DNA of 64,000 bases from JBGTGG01 sp964398945 (GCA_964398945.1 CAYNOT010000018.1:43496-107495), one strand, 5' to 3'; shown: positions 8,195 to 17,098, counted from the stretch's first letter. The notes: generated by a model not told the origin, from the letters alone. Numbers and translations: made by a program.

Positions 8195-9256
8195 ATGATG
8201 AAGATGTTGAATTTCAAAGGGTCTGTGTTTTTTTGGTCTTTGGTTTTTTTTGTTTTGGTCCAATGCAAAGAAACGGCTAAGCCCCCAGGTCAGGCAGCGG
8301 TCAACAGGCCGTCCACAGCAAGCAAAGATGGGATGGTATGGATACCTGGTGGGGAATTTATTATGGGCGCAAAAGAACAAAGTAGCACCAACGATGCGTT
8401 ACCCGCACGTCCTGTTAAAGTAAATGGTTTTTGGATGGATGAAACGGAAGTGACAAACGCGCAGTATGCTGCATTCGTAAAGGCAACGAATTACATAACA
8501 TTGGCAGAAAGATCAATCGACTGGGAGGAAATGAAAAAATTGCTACCGGCAGGAATGCCCAAACCTTCTGACAAAGACCTTCAGCCTGGTTCGCTTGTGT
8601 TTATCCCTCCGAATGGCCCGGTCTCGCTACATGATTATTCTCAATGGTGGAGTTGGGTGGTTGGTGCAAATTGGAAACATCCGCTTGGTCCTGGCAGTAC
8701 CATTGATGGAAAGGACAATTATCCTGTAGTTCAAATTTCATACGAAGATGCAGTAGCGTATGCTGAGTGGGCAGGAAAGCGACTACCAACAGAAGCGGAG
8801 TATGAATATGCTGCCCGTGGTGGATTGGACTTTAAAACTTTTTCGTGGGGAGACGAATTAAATCCTGAAGGAAAATATTTAGCAAATTATTTTCAAGGTG
8901 CTTTCCCGTATAACGACAGCGGGGATGACGGTTATGCGGGGACGGCCCCGGTAAAATCGTATCCACCCAACGGGTATGGACTTTATGATATGACCGGCAA
9001 TGTTTGGGAACTTTGTACGGATTGGTTTGCGGTTGAAGATTTTAACAAAAGCAATCCCACTGCAATTATTGTCGACCCCCGTGGACCGGCAAAAACAGTT
9101 GACCCCAATGACCCCTATGCTGTGAAGCGCGTTTCAAAAGGAGGATCTTTTTTGTGCAGCCATGAATATTGCTCAAACTACAAACCAAGCGGAAGACAAG
9201 GCTCCTCGTTCGATACCGGAATGAACCACACGGGATTTAGATGTGTAAAGAACTAG
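8195..9256 (+). CDS. Lipoprotein formylglycine-generating-type enzyme (SUMF1 domain) with both active-site cysteines
   Basis: The N-terminus is a lipoprotein signal (FVLVQC, Cys about residue 26), followed by one FGE-sulfatase/SUMF1 domain covering the rest of the protein. Characteristic segments are MVWIPGGEFIMG, WMDETEVTNAQY, RLPTEAEYEYAARGG, GLYDMTGNVWEL and a C-terminal GGSFLC...GFRC. Many Bacteroidota SUMF1 lipoproteins (for example GldJ/GldK-like) lack the catalytic cysteines. Here CSHEYC (Cys321 and Cys326) keeps the spacing of the copper-binding pair of true formylglycine-generating enzymes, which oxidise a cysteine of sulfatases to formylglycine. No sulfatase is nearby. The start could also be one of the ATGs at 8198 or 8204. 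A true enzymatic role is inferred from the cysteine pair only. Confidence 0.85.
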   Translation: MMKMLNFKGSVFFWSLVFFVLVQCKETAKPPGQAAVNRPSTASKDGMVWIPGGEFIMGAKEQSSTNDALPARPVKVNGFWMDETEVTNAQYAAFVKATNYITLAERSIDWEEMKKLLPAGMPKPSDKDLQPGSLVFIPPNGPVSLHDYSQWWSWVVGANWKHPLGPGSTIDGKDNYPVVQISYEDAVAYAEWAGKRLPTEAEYEYAARGGLDFKTFSWGDELNPEGKYLANYFQGAFPYNDSGDDGYAGTAPVKSYPPNGYGLYDMTGNVWELCTDWFAVEDFNKSNPTAIIVDPRGPAKTVDPNDPYAVKRVSKGGSFLCSHEYCSNYKPSGRQGSSFDTGMNHTGFRCVKN

Positions 9257-9258
9257 TT

Positions 9259-9330
9259 GATTAGCAAATTAGACAATTTGTAAATGAGGGATTTCCAAAT
9301 CATCAAATCTACTAATCAACAAATTAACTA
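9259..9330. repeat. A/T-rich intergenic repeat, TTAGCAAATTAG family
   Basis: This spacer contains ATTAGCAAATTAG (9260-9272), followed by near-palindromic permutations of AATTTG, CAAAT and ACTAATC. The same 13-mer occurs at 40066-40078, and a looser relative occurs at 56376-56418. All three lie just after genes. It looks like a dispersed low-complexity intergenic element; the function is unknown. Confidence 0.5.
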
Positions 9331-9501
9331 TGCTGCCCGCGACAGCTTATCTTCTTTTATCTGGTTCTTTCGCATTTCTTTCTTCTCCAGGTCAAACCAT
9401 TTTACTTCTACCAGATTTGACTTTAAGTACTTCAATACTTCTACCACTTTGCCATCAATTTTACTGCGAACACGTTCGCCTTTTTTAAATAGTCTTCTCA
9501 T
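9328..9501 (-). CDS. Small basic protein of unknown function, KOW/SH3-like
   Basis: A 57-residue protein begins with ATG at 9501 and reads MRRLFKKGERVRSKIDGKVV, followed by EVLKYLKSNLVEVKWFD and a charged tail. Its short beta-strand pattern with a KGERVRSK-DGK turn resembles small KOW/SH3-like or DUF2158-type barrels. It lies 22 bases downstream of the htrA stop in the same orientation, so it is probably the second gene of the htrA transcript. It overlaps the A/T-rich repeat at its 3' end by only a few bases. I consider it real because of its codon pattern, good start and operon position; no function can be assigned. Confidence 0.65.
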   Translation of the reverse strand: MRRLFKKGERVRSKIDGKVVEVLKYLKSNLVEVKWFDLEKKEMRKNQIKEDKLSRAA

Positions 9502-9523
9502 TGATTTTTCACAACATTAAGTT

Positions 9524-10993
9524 CTACATACGGAACGAATATAAGAATTCTTCTTTATCGTCAGGATATGTCCCGGAAAAAATTACAATTTCCCCGGACC
9601 TGATCTTTTTCAGTTCTTTTCTAAACTGCTCAACGGATGATATCGGTTCATCATTTACTTTCGTGATGATGAAGCCTTCATGCAAATTGGTATATCGCCT
9701 GATTTTACCATTTGCCAGCCTCTTTACGCGCACTCCACTTTTCAGGTCAAGCATTTTCAAAGTGCGTTCATCCACTTCCTCAACGTCAATTCCCAACGAA
9801 GCGGTTCCATCAAGCTTTTCGCGTTTTACAATTGCTTCATCACCACTCCGTGTTTTCAGTATGATGGGATAGGTAAACGTTTTCCCCTTGCGATCTACCG
9901 TAACCTCAACTTTATCACCCGGACGGTGGCGACCGATTTGCTCAATTAAATCTGCATTCGTCCTGATTTTTACCCCGTCAATTTTAACAACCACATCGCC
10001 CTCTTTGATGCCGGTGTTTTTAGCCGAACTGTTTTCAGCAAACCCTGCAATGTACGCGCCTTCATTGACCGCAAGGCCAAATTGCCTTGCCAATTGACTG
10101 TTGACACTTTGAATATTTACACCCAACCAACCGCGCTGAACAACGCCATATTCTATGATGTCTTCAACAATTTTATTTACAATGTTGGAAGGAACGGCAA
10201 AACCATAACCTGAATATGATCCGGTTTGACTGGCGATGGCGGTATTGATCCCCAAAAGCCCTCCTTGTAGATTCACCAGTGCACCACCACTATTGCCAGG
10301 ATTGATTGCAGCATCTGTTTGGATAAAAGATTCGATGGCGGTATTTCCATTTTCATCTCCGGTGCGCAAAATATTGATGCTTCTTCCTTTGGCTGAAATG
10401 ATTCCGGCCGTAACAGTTGATGTAAGGTTAAACGGATTTCCTACAGCCAATACCCATTCACCGATGCGTGATTTATCCGAATCTTCAAATGCTAAAAACG
10501 GAAGGTCCTTTTCACTGATACGGATCACTGCGAGATCTGTGTCTGGATCGGTACCGATTACTTCCGCTTTATAAGTACGATTGTCTATCAACGTTACTTC
10601 TACAACATCTGCATCTTGTACTACGTGATTATTGGTAACAATATATCCTTGCGGATTGATAATTACTCCCGACCCCGAACTCTGACTGGGCCCTTGCCGA
10701 TTGTAGGGACCGAAGAAATCGCGCAGCGGATCGTTGCTGCGTTGTTGCACATTTGTGATTTTTTGCTGGGAACGAATGTGTACAACTGCCGGCATTACTT
10801 TTTCAGCTGCATCACTGAAGTTTATCGGGATTGCTTCACCCTTTTCATTTACAGAATACGCTACCCTGGCAGCAGGGGTAGATTGAAAATGGAGGGAAAC
10901 ATTTTCATTTGTGCCATTTAAAAATTGAAAGGAAGCAATGGTAATTAAGCTTCCCAGAATAGCTGCCAAAAAAAGAGATCCAAATCTTTTCAT
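9524..10993 (-). CDS. HtrA/DegP-family periplasmic serine protease
   Basis: This trypsin-like protease has an N-terminal membrane anchor or signal (AAILGSLITIASFQF), a protease domain with the triad His123 (VTNNHVV), Asp153 (DPDTDLAVIRI) and Ser235 (NPGNSGGAL), and a PDZ domain (about residues 290-370, GWLGVNIQSVN and GIKEGDVVVKIDG). A second, divergent PDZ-like region extends to the C-terminus. The family degrades or refolds misfolded envelope proteins. At 489 residues it has the normal DegP/DegQ length. The following small gene is probably cotranscribed. The region upstream (10994-11240) carries the promoter, but I could not identify its boxes with certainty. Confidence 0.92.
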   Translation of the reverse strand: MKRFGSLFLAAILGSLITIASFQFLNGTNENVSLHFQSTPAARVAYSVNEKGEAIPINFSDAAEKVMPAVVHIRSQQKITNVQQRSNDPLRDFFGPYNRQGPSQSSGSGVIINPQGYIVTNNHVVQDADVVEVTLIDNRTYKAEVIGTDPDTDLAVIRISEKDLPFLAFEDSDKSRIGEWVLAVGNPFNLTSTVTAGIISAKGRSINILRTGDENGNTAIESFIQTDAAINPGNSGGALVNLQGGLLGINTAIASQTGSYSGYGFAVPSNIVNKIVEDIIEYGVVQRGWLGVNIQSVNSQLARQFGLAVNEGAYIAGFAENSSAKNTGIKEGDVVVKIDGVKIRTNADLIEQIGRHRPGDKVEVTVDRKGKTFTYPIILKTRSGDEAIVKREKLDGTASLGIDVEEVDERTLKMLDLKSGVRVKRLANGKIRRYTNLHEGFIITKVNDEPISSVEQFRKELKKIRSGEIVIFSGTYPDDKEEFLYSFRM

Positions 10994-11240
10994 CTGTTAA
11001 TAATTTGATTTTTGGTTTTAATTCGATTTCTCCAACATCAAAAGTTGGGCTAAACCAATTGGATATGAAATTTTGTCAGCCTTCCCCACTATCCAACTAA
11101 AAATTTAGCACTGACGCTGGCAATACTCTACTTACGTTTTTTATAACAATTTGGTTCTTTTTCTAAAGATTAACCCTTCTTAAATCAAGGATAACAACGT
11201 TTGGCTAAAACCTAAAAATAAAAAAACCGTATTAGCCACT
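10994..11240. other. A/T-rich intergenic region between htrA and the rRNA methyltransferase
   Basis: This noncoding stretch separates the divergent htrA gene and the rightward small ORF and methyltransferase. It must hold promoters for both directions. It is A/T-rich with runs such as AAAAATTTAG, but no clear palindrome or exact TAnnTTTG box was found. Confidence 0.4.
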
Positions 11241-11387
11241 ATGTTTTCTTTTGTCCGGCCTTCCATAAATGAGATTCCTGAGCATCGATCATTGAAGCGT
11301 TGGATGAACCGTTTGCGCGTGATGCTGTACATTTGGTCGTTCCTTTTTGTTGTTCTTTTGCTCGTTACCCTCTTCGATTCCATTTGA
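11241..11387 (+). CDS. Possible 48-residue single-pass membrane peptide
   Basis: An ATG at 11241 opens a 48-codon frame reading MFSFVRPSINEIPEHRSLKR, then a basic stretch WMNRLR, and then one strongly hydrophobic helix (MLYIWSFLFVVLLLVTLFD). This positive-inside then transmembrane order is typical of small inner-membrane proteins. It ends 31 bases before the start of the methyltransferase gene in the same direction. An antisense frame also covers the region, and there is no homologue that I recognise, so this could be chance. The topology pattern is the main reason for listing it. Confidence 0.4.
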   Translation: MFSFVRPSINEIPEHRSLKRWMNRLRVMLYIWSFLFVVLLLVTLFDSI

Positions 11388-11418
11388 TTCACCCGTTGCT
11401 TTTTTCGTACTTGCGCCC

Positions 11419-12603
11419 ATGATAAACTTTGGTGGGGAAGTACATTTAAAAAAAGGAAAGGAATTTTCCATTCAGCGAAATCATCCGTGGATATTTTCGG
11501 GGGCCATCCAGAAAGAGGAAGGGGATCTTCCTGATGGCTGTTGGGTGAAGGTACGCGACTCAAAGGGTCAGGTTCTTGGCTACGGCCATTACCAAAAAGG
11601 AAGTATCACCGTCAGGATTATCGCCTTTGGGGCTGATGAACCTGATCACAATTTTTGGTCAAATAAGCTTAAGAAAGCCATTTTACAACGTAAAAACATC
11701 GGGCTTGGCAATCCGGGCACCAATGCCTTTCGACTGATCCATGGGGAAGGGGATGGTGTATCGGGGCTCATCATCGATTTCTATAACGGGGTTGCGGTAA
11801 TGCAGGCCCATTCTTTCGGAATGCATGCGGACCGTTTGGACATCGCGAATGCACTAAAAGAAACAATGGGTGATGCGTTGCTGGCGGTTTACTATAAAAG
11901 CAAATCGACATTAAAGAATAATGAAGACCAGCAAGACGGATACCTGATTGGCCATTCGGAAACCCCGCATCGTGTTTTGGAAAATGAACGAAAGTTTTTT
12001 GTCGATTGGGAAACGGGACAAAAGACCGGATTTTTTTTAGACCAACGAGACAACCGCGAGTTGCTGGGGCGTTATTCCAAAGACCGCTCGGTCTTGAATA
12101 CATTTTGTTACACCGGGGGTTTTTCTATTTACGCATTGCACGCAGGAGCTTCATTGGTGCACTCGGTAGATGCTTCCGAAAAAGCAATCGCGCTAACGCG
12201 AAAGAATATTGAGTTGAATGGTTTTGATCCTTCACATCACGTTTGTACAGAAAGCGATACGATAGAATTCTTAACAAATAATGGAATCCATTATGATGTC
12301 ATTGTGCTTGATCCTCCCGCATTTGCAAAACACAGAAGTTCAAAACACCAGGCTATCAAAGGCTATCAACGGTTGAATGCCGAAGCCATGAAAGCAATTA
12401 AACCGGGAGGAATTATTTTTACCTTTTCGTGCTCGCAGGTGATTGATCGTCAACTTTTTTATAGCACGGTTGTTTCCGCGGCCATACAATCGGGTAGGGA
12501 TATTAAAGTCCTTCATCATTTATCCCAACCTGCCGATCATCCTGTTTCCATTTATCATCCGGAAGGCGAATATTTGAAAGGGTTGGTGCTTTATGTTTCG
12601 TAG
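11419..12603 (+). CDS. Class I SAM-dependent 23S rRNA methyltransferase, RlmI family
   Basis: The N-terminal PUA domain (about residues 1-80, HPWIFSGAIQKEEGDLPDG) is followed by a Rossmann methyltransferase with a SAM motif NTFCYTGGFSIYAL (about 227-240), an acidic DASEKAI loop, LDPPAF (about 297-302) and a catalytic cysteine in TFSCSQ. This architecture is that of the RlmI/YccW family, which makes 5-methylcytosine in 23S rRNA (position 1962 in E. coli). At 394 residues it has the expected length. The ATG at 11419 is chosen because the PUA domain begins right after it; an in-frame start at 11347 would add a meaningless leader. Confidence 0.88.
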   Translation: MINFGGEVHLKKGKEFSIQRNHPWIFSGAIQKEEGDLPDGCWVKVRDSKGQVLGYGHYQKGSITVRIIAFGADEPDHNFWSNKLKKAILQRKNIGLGNPGTNAFRLIHGEGDGVSGLIIDFYNGVAVMQAHSFGMHADRLDIANALKETMGDALLAVYYKSKSTLKNNEDQQDGYLIGHSETPHRVLENERKFFVDWETGQKTGFFLDQRDNRELLGRYSKDRSVLNTFCYTGGFSIYALHAGASLVHSVDASEKAIALTRKNIELNGFDPSHHVCTESDTIEFLTNNGIHYDVIVLDPPAFAKHRSSKHQAIKGYQRLNAEAMKAIKPGGIIFTFSCSQVIDRQLFYSTVVSAAIQSGRDIKVLHHLSQPADHPVSIYHPEGEYLKGLVLYVS

Positions 12604-12653
12604 GGTTCCAACCACCTCGTGAATAGTTGTGTCAAACAGGAAACAAGTTTTTT

Positions 12654-13019
12654 ATGAGAACGATATTCCCTCTTTTGTTTACGGCACTCCTTCTTTTCAA
12701 TTGCTCCGATGAAAATGTAAGCAAGCAAGTGTGTTCTACGCCCGCTACTCTTCGTGACTTGTCGGGCCTTGACGGCTGTGGATTTGTCTTTGAACTTGAT
12801 GATGGCAAAATACTCATACCCCTGATACTTGGTTATTGTGGAACCCCTCCTCTTTCCCCTGCAATCACAGAAGACCCGCTATATAATTTTAATTGGGAAG
12901 ATGGTAAACGCGTGATGATTGACTATACCATCGCAGAGATGCCCAACATCTGCATGGCGGGACAAGTTGTAAAGATTACCTGCTTAAGTGATTACCATAT
13001 TGCTACAGACGAGCAGTGA
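12654..13019 (+). CDS. Small cysteine-containing lipoprotein of unknown function
   Basis: The protein of 121 residues starts with a lipoprotein signal (LLLFNC, Cys about residue 17). The mature part has several cysteines that could form disulfides, and a compact motif GCGFVFELDDGKILIPL followed by VMIDYTIAEM. Similar short lipoproteins occur as orphans in Cytophagales and have no known role. The ATG at 12654 puts the signal peptide at the N-terminus. The 3' side is a 190-bp spacer before the FtsX permease. Confidence 0.65.
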   Translation: MRTIFPLLFTALLLFNCSDENVSKQVCSTPATLRDLSGLDGCGFVFELDDGKILIPLILGYCGTPPLSPAITEDPLYNFNWEDGKRVMIDYTIAEMPNICMAGQVVKITCLSDYHIATDEQ

Positions 13020-13212
13020 TCCAATGCATCCGATTTTAAAGTAAAGCTTAGGGTTTTGTGATTGCGTTTTCCGAACGGATTAAATCGCCCGTAATCGACC
13101 GGATGTGTTCGGTTTAGTACACTAAATTCACTATTTAAGCCGGTTTTTGATTCAAAATCCATATTAATGGATATGGCACCGGACTTGCAATCAGGTCGGA
13201 AACAACTTCAAG

Positions 13213-15621
13213 ATGCTTAAAAACTACTTCAAAATCACCCTCCGCTCCCTTTGGAAACATAAAGCCTATTCCATCATTAATTTGTTGGGATTGTCATTCG
13301 GGTTGTCAGCCGGGATTTTCATTTTACTCTATGTTGTGGACGAAGTTTCATACGATAACTTCCATGCCCGGAGCGAGCGTATCTATCGGGTCAATTCCGG
13401 GTTTTCAAATCCTGCTACTGGCGAAAAAGAGGGAACAATGGATACCAATGCGTGGCCGGTTGGTAAAGTTTTGGAAACGGAATATCCAGAAGTGGAAGCT
13501 GTTTTGTATACCCGCAATGCATTTGGTTTGCTCATCAATTTCGAAGAGAAACAAATACGGCAACGAAGTTTTTTCGCCAGTGAAGAGTTCTTTGACATCT
13601 TCTCTTTCGAAATGGTTGAAGGCAACCCTTCGACAGCCCTCGAAAAACCGTACTCCGTTGTGATTACCGAAACGATGGCGAACAAGTATTTTCCGAACAC
13701 AGAAGCGTTGGGCAAAACACTTACCATGATGGACACGCTTCAGTTTGATGTTACCGGTATTGCCAAGGATGTTCCGGCAAATTCACACATTCAATTTGAA
13801 GTGTTGATCTCTTTTTCCACCTATCGTGATATCGATAAATCCTTCGATTATGGTTCGGGCTGGGGACATTTTAATATGCGAAATTATATTTTGCTCAAAG
13901 AAGGATCGGATGCCGTTGCGTTTGCCCAAAAGGCGTCCGGTATGTACGAAGAAAAAGTTTCACAGATGCTCCGCGAATGGGGCACCAGTGCGTATCTCGA
14001 TTTTGAAAAGATGCCGGATATTTACCTGAAGTCGGAAGCAGGAAATGGGATGGGGCCCAGTGGCGATATCGACCGGGTTTATCTGGTTTCCGGAATCGGA
14101 ATATTTGTAATCATATTGGCCTGTATCAATTTCATAAACTTAACCACGGCAAGGTCTACCTACCGCTCGCGTGAAGTTGGATTGCGAAAAGTAGTTGGCT
14201 CTTCGCGCACGCGGTTGATTTTTCAGTTTTTGGGAGAAGCTTTTATGTTGAATTTATTTTCATTTTTTATTGCACTTGCTTTGGCAGGATTGACCCTTCC
14301 GTTTTTCAATGAGTTACTGGCAAAGTCTTACACACTTTCAAGCCTGGTGCATCCTCAAATAATAATCGGTATTTCAATTTTGATACTTGCGGTTTCTTTC
14401 TTTTCCGGTTTTTATCCGGCCCTTGTATTATCGGGAATGAAACCCATTGAGATTCTCAAAAACAAAGTAAGCCTAAGTGAAAGGGGGGTTGCGTCAAGAA
14501 GGGTATTGGTTGTTTTTCAATTTATGATTTCTGTGTTGTTGGTATTGGGCACACTTGTCGTCATTGATCAGTTGGCGTTTATGCAGCACGAAGAACTTGG
14601 TTTTGCAAAGGATGAAATATTTATTATCAATGGTAGCCGCACTGCAGATGATAAGCTTGCAAATTTTAGGAATGAACTAAAAAACCAATCTGTTGTAGCG
14701 GCCCTTACGTTTGCAAATGCTGTTCCGGGAAGGCCCGGCTGGGCAGGACAAATTGCATATCCCGAAGGTATGCAAGGCGAACGTTCGGTGAGTTTGGAAT
14801 ACATGGCGGTTGACGATGCGTATGTTCCTACATTGTCATTGGAAATAATTGCCGGTAGGAATTTTGATATCAACCGGCCAACCGATTTAGGGAATAGTTT
14901 GGTCATCAACGAAGCGTCTGTTAAAATTTTAGGTTGGGATTCACCGGAAGATGCGATTGGGAAAAAGATTGAATCACCTTCGGGATATCCTGCCGGGGAG
15001 GTAATTGGTGTTATCAAAGATTACCATCAAGCAGGCCTGCAACAAAAAATCAGTGCTGTTGCCATGAACTACGATCCAGAAAATAGTTATTTGATTGCCG
15101 TTCGGTTTAAAGCAGGCGACACAAAAAATTTATTAAGTGAAGCCGAAAAACTGTGGAAGCAACACTTTCCTGATCGTGATTTTAGCTATTACTTTTTAGA
15201 CGAAGATTTTGCAAGACAATATGAAAGTGAAGAGCGACTGGCCAAATTATTTGGGTTCTTTTCAGTGGTCACAATTGTGATTGGTGTGATCGGGCTACTG
15301 GGGCTGGTTTCATTTATGATCGTGGCCAGAACGAAGGAAATTGGTGTCCGTAAAGTAATGGGCGCTGGAGAGCTGGCGATTGTCCGGTTGCTTTCGATGG
15401 AAACATTGATATTGGTGATGATTGCCTGCTTAATTGCTATCCCCCTCGCATGGTATGGAGGAAATGAATGGCTCAATACGTTTGCCTATCGCACACAACT
15501 GAACCCGGCCATTTTCGTTGTTGCGTTTTTGATTGCAATGTCTATTTCATTTATCACGATCAGCGTGTTAACGATAAAAGCCGCCCTTTCAAACCCCATA
15601 AAATCGTTGCGTTACGAATAA
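13213..15621 (+). CDS. FtsX/MacB-type ABC transporter permease (large, two-module)
   Basis: This 802-residue protein begins LKNYFKITLRSLWKHKAYS with the first helix at about residues 20-42. A MacB periplasmic core domain follows (about 50-270), then three helices (about 288-410, containing EVGLRKVVGSSRTRLI), a second periplasmic domain (about 430-670) and three C-terminal helices with KEIGVRKVMGAGELAIVRLL. The duplicated G-L-R-K-V-x-G motif marks the FtsX fold. Such permeases work with a MacB-like ATPase in mechanotransmission or export of lipoproteins, peptides or drugs, but no ATPase gene is adjacent. Stand-alone copies of this type are abundant in Cytophagales. A hairpin follows the stop. 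Confidence 0.9.
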   Translation: MLKNYFKITLRSLWKHKAYSIINLLGLSFGLSAGIFILLYVVDEVSYDNFHARSERIYRVNSGFSNPATGEKEGTMDTNAWPVGKVLETEYPEVEAVLYTRNAFGLLINFEEKQIRQRSFFASEEFFDIFSFEMVEGNPSTALEKPYSVVITETMANKYFPNTEALGKTLTMMDTLQFDVTGIAKDVPANSHIQFEVLISFSTYRDIDKSFDYGSGWGHFNMRNYILLKEGSDAVAFAQKASGMYEEKVSQMLREWGTSAYLDFEKMPDIYLKSEAGNGMGPSGDIDRVYLVSGIGIFVIILACINFINLTTARSTYRSREVGLRKVVGSSRTRLIFQFLGEAFMLNLFSFFIALALAGLTLPFFNELLAKSYTLSSLVHPQIIIGISILILAVSFFSGFYPALVLSGMKPIEILKNKVSLSERGVASRRVLVVFQFMISVLLVLGTLVVIDQLAFMQHEELGFAKDEIFIINGSRTADDKLANFRNELKNQSVVAALTFANAVPGRPGWAGQIAYPEGMQGERSVSLEYMAVDDAYVPTLSLEIIAGRNFDINRPTDLGNSLVINEASVKILGWDSPEDAIGKKIESPSGYPAGEVIGVIKDYHQAGLQQKISAVAMNYDPENSYLIAVRFKAGDTKNLLSEAEKLWKQHFPDRDFSYYFLDEDFARQYESEERLAKLFGFFSVVTIVIGVIGLLGLVSFMIVARTKEIGVRKVMGAGELAIVRLLSMETLILVMIACLIAIPLAWYGGNEWLNTFAYRTQLNPAIFVVAFLIAMSISFITISVLTIKAALSNPIKSLRYE

Positions 15622-15626
15622 TCATT

Positions 15627-15651
15627 AGCCCCGTCCTTTCTGGTCGGGGCT
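15627..15651 (+). terminator. Hairpin after the FtsX permease gene
   Basis: AGCCCCG (15627-15633) pairs with CGGGGCT (15645-15651) across an 11-base loop, five bases after the stop codon. There is no clear U-run, so termination is probable but not certain. Confidence 0.5.
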
Positions 15652-15705
15652 GGATTCCAAAAGGTTTAGTAATTTTCAGGATAATTGGATTTGACTGATA
15701 CCTTT

Positions 15706-16026
15706 ATGGAGTGGATAAAAATTTTTTCATCTGAGGAGGAGGCTCGGCAGCGGATGTCACAAAAATCGCTTCAGCTCTTGATATTGCATGGCGAAAGGAT
15801 TTGTTTCGCATTTACCCACAACGAATTCCATGCGGTACAGGACCGGTGCACCCATAATGGCGAATCCCTTAGTAAAGGACATGTGAACCATCTGGGCGAA
15901 GTAATTTGCCCGTGGCATAATTACTGTTTTAATTTACAAACCGGTAGCGAGGTCCAAAACCGTTCAAAGGATCTTAAAACCTATCCGATCAAAGTTGATG
16001 ATACAGGTTTTTATATTGGCATTTGA
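15706..16026 (+). CDS. Rieske [2Fe-2S] ferredoxin-like protein
   Basis: The 106-residue protein has the two Rieske cluster-binding boxes, CTHNGE (Cys-x-His) and CPWHNYCF (Cys-x-x-His), about 19 residues apart, within a small beta domain. Stand-alone proteins of this size act as electron carriers for oxygenases or resemble the NirD subunit of nitrite reductase; no partner is encoded nearby. The ATG at 15706 fits the family start (MEWIKIF), while an in-frame TTG at 15685 is less likely. A secreted protein of unknown function follows 33 bases downstream. Confidence 0.88.
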   Translation: MEWIKIFSSEEEARQRMSQKSLQLLILHGERICFAFTHNEFHAVQDRCTHNGESLSKGHVNHLGEVICPWHNYCFNLQTGSEVQNRSKDLKTYPIKVDDTGFYIGI

Positions 16027-16059
16027 AATACATCCGCGGGCGTTTCGTTTAAGATTTTG

Positions 16060-17049
16060 ATGAGAATAATTTTTGTAGTGTGTTTGCTGGTAAGTTGGAC
16101 AGGATCATTCTGCCAGTATGCGATACCCGAAAGTCAGCTGTTTGATCAGTTGGAACCGAATGCACCACTTCCGGAAAAACTCTTGAGTACACGTACAGTT
16201 GTTTTTTATTCACCATCGTATTCCCGGGCTGAGTTGCAAAAAATCCAATTGGGTTTTCAAAAAACAGGGATTGATGCCGTTGCCTATTATGATTTGGATA
16301 AAGTATTTGCCGGAAAGGATGTGAGCATTGCCCTTGCGGATTATTTAAACAGCCGCGATATCACCAACCTTGTCATCTTCATAAAAGATCAAAAGAAATT
16401 TAAAGTGGCCATCACCACCTTTAACACAAAAGAAACTTTTTTTGAGAAAAGCCAATACGCCTGGACGATGGAAAACCCGGTCCTTTCTGATTTACTACAG
16501 AGTGTTTATCTCACCGCAACCAATGCTTTGAAAAATGAGAACCTGCTTATCATTGATGTAGTGGAAGATGATTTGCAGATTGAGGTGATAAAGGGCAGGC
16601 GTCAGGATTTTTTTGCGATGGATTTAAAAGTGGACAAGCTGGCCGTGCCTAAATTTGGAAATGAGGAGCAAGACAAAAAGCTGGAAGAAATCTTTAAAGA
16701 CTATCCATACAAATATGAGTTTACCGAACCAGGTATTCCCGATACCGAGCTTAGAAAGAAAGGTTTTTTTTATGTGTTATCCTATGTTCATTCGCGGGGC
16801 ATTCTGGCGCGTGATTTATTGGGATATGATATTTCAAAAGGAGAGACAGCTATTGTTTCTGTAACGTATCCAAATGGGGAAGTACAATTGAAGAATTTTC
16901 CAGCAGAACAAAAAGTCTATAAGTTTTATTTTAAACACATTGATTCCGGCAGTGTGTTTCTTGGAACAAAGTGGGATGCCGACCTCACCTGGGAACAAGC
17001 ACTACGCAATCAATTGAAAGGGTTCAAAAAAGAATTGGGGATCAACTAA
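16060..17049 (+). CDS. Secreted protein of unknown function
   Basis: The protein has a signal peptide ending near SWTGSFCQ and a mature part of about 310 residues. It contains an alternating alpha/beta stretch (residues 45-120, TRTVVFYSPSYSR, DITNLVIFIKDQ) and a later region VLSYVHSRGILARDLLGYD. No catalytic motif or known domain is recognised. It runs in the same direction as the Rieske gene, 33 bases apart, and ends in a strong bidirectional terminator. Orphan secreted proteins of this type are common in Cytophagales. Confidence 0.65.
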   Translation: MRIIFVVCLLVSWTGSFCQYAIPESQLFDQLEPNAPLPEKLLSTRTVVFYSPSYSRAELQKIQLGFQKTGIDAVAYYDLDKVFAGKDVSIALADYLNSRDITNLVIFIKDQKKFKVAITTFNTKETFFEKSQYAWTMENPVLSDLLQSVYLTATNALKNENLLIIDVVEDDLQIEVIKGRRQDFFAMDLKVDKLAVPKFGNEEQDKKLEEIFKDYPYKYEFTEPGIPDTELRKKGFFYVLSYVHSRGILARDLLGYDISKGETAIVSVTYPNGEVQLKNFPAEQKVYKFYFKHIDSGSVFLGTKWDADLTWEQALRNQLKGFKKELGIN

Positions 17050-17052
17050 AAT

Positions 17053-17078
17053 AAAAAAAGGGCCGAAGCCCTTTTTTT
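17053..17078. terminator. Bidirectional rho-independent terminator between convergent genes
   Basis: A seven-base A-run, GGGC, loop CGAA, GCCC and a seven-base T-run form a textbook intrinsic terminator that works in both directions. It serves the secreted protein gene on the left and the TonB receptor gene on the right. Confidence 0.9.
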
Positions 17079-17098
17079 ATTTACAAGCCTTTTAAAGG

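Noticed and set aside
9284..9520. Plus-strand ORF opposite the small KOW-like gene
   Set aside because: The minus-strand frame has better codon pattern, an ATG, and an operon position after htrA; the plus frame is Ser/Phe-rich shadow.
11180..11563. Minus-strand open frame of 127 codons overlapping the methyltransferase start
   Set aside because: It is antisense to the conserved PUA domain and to the small membrane ORF, has no family pattern, and its composition is that of an antisense shadow.
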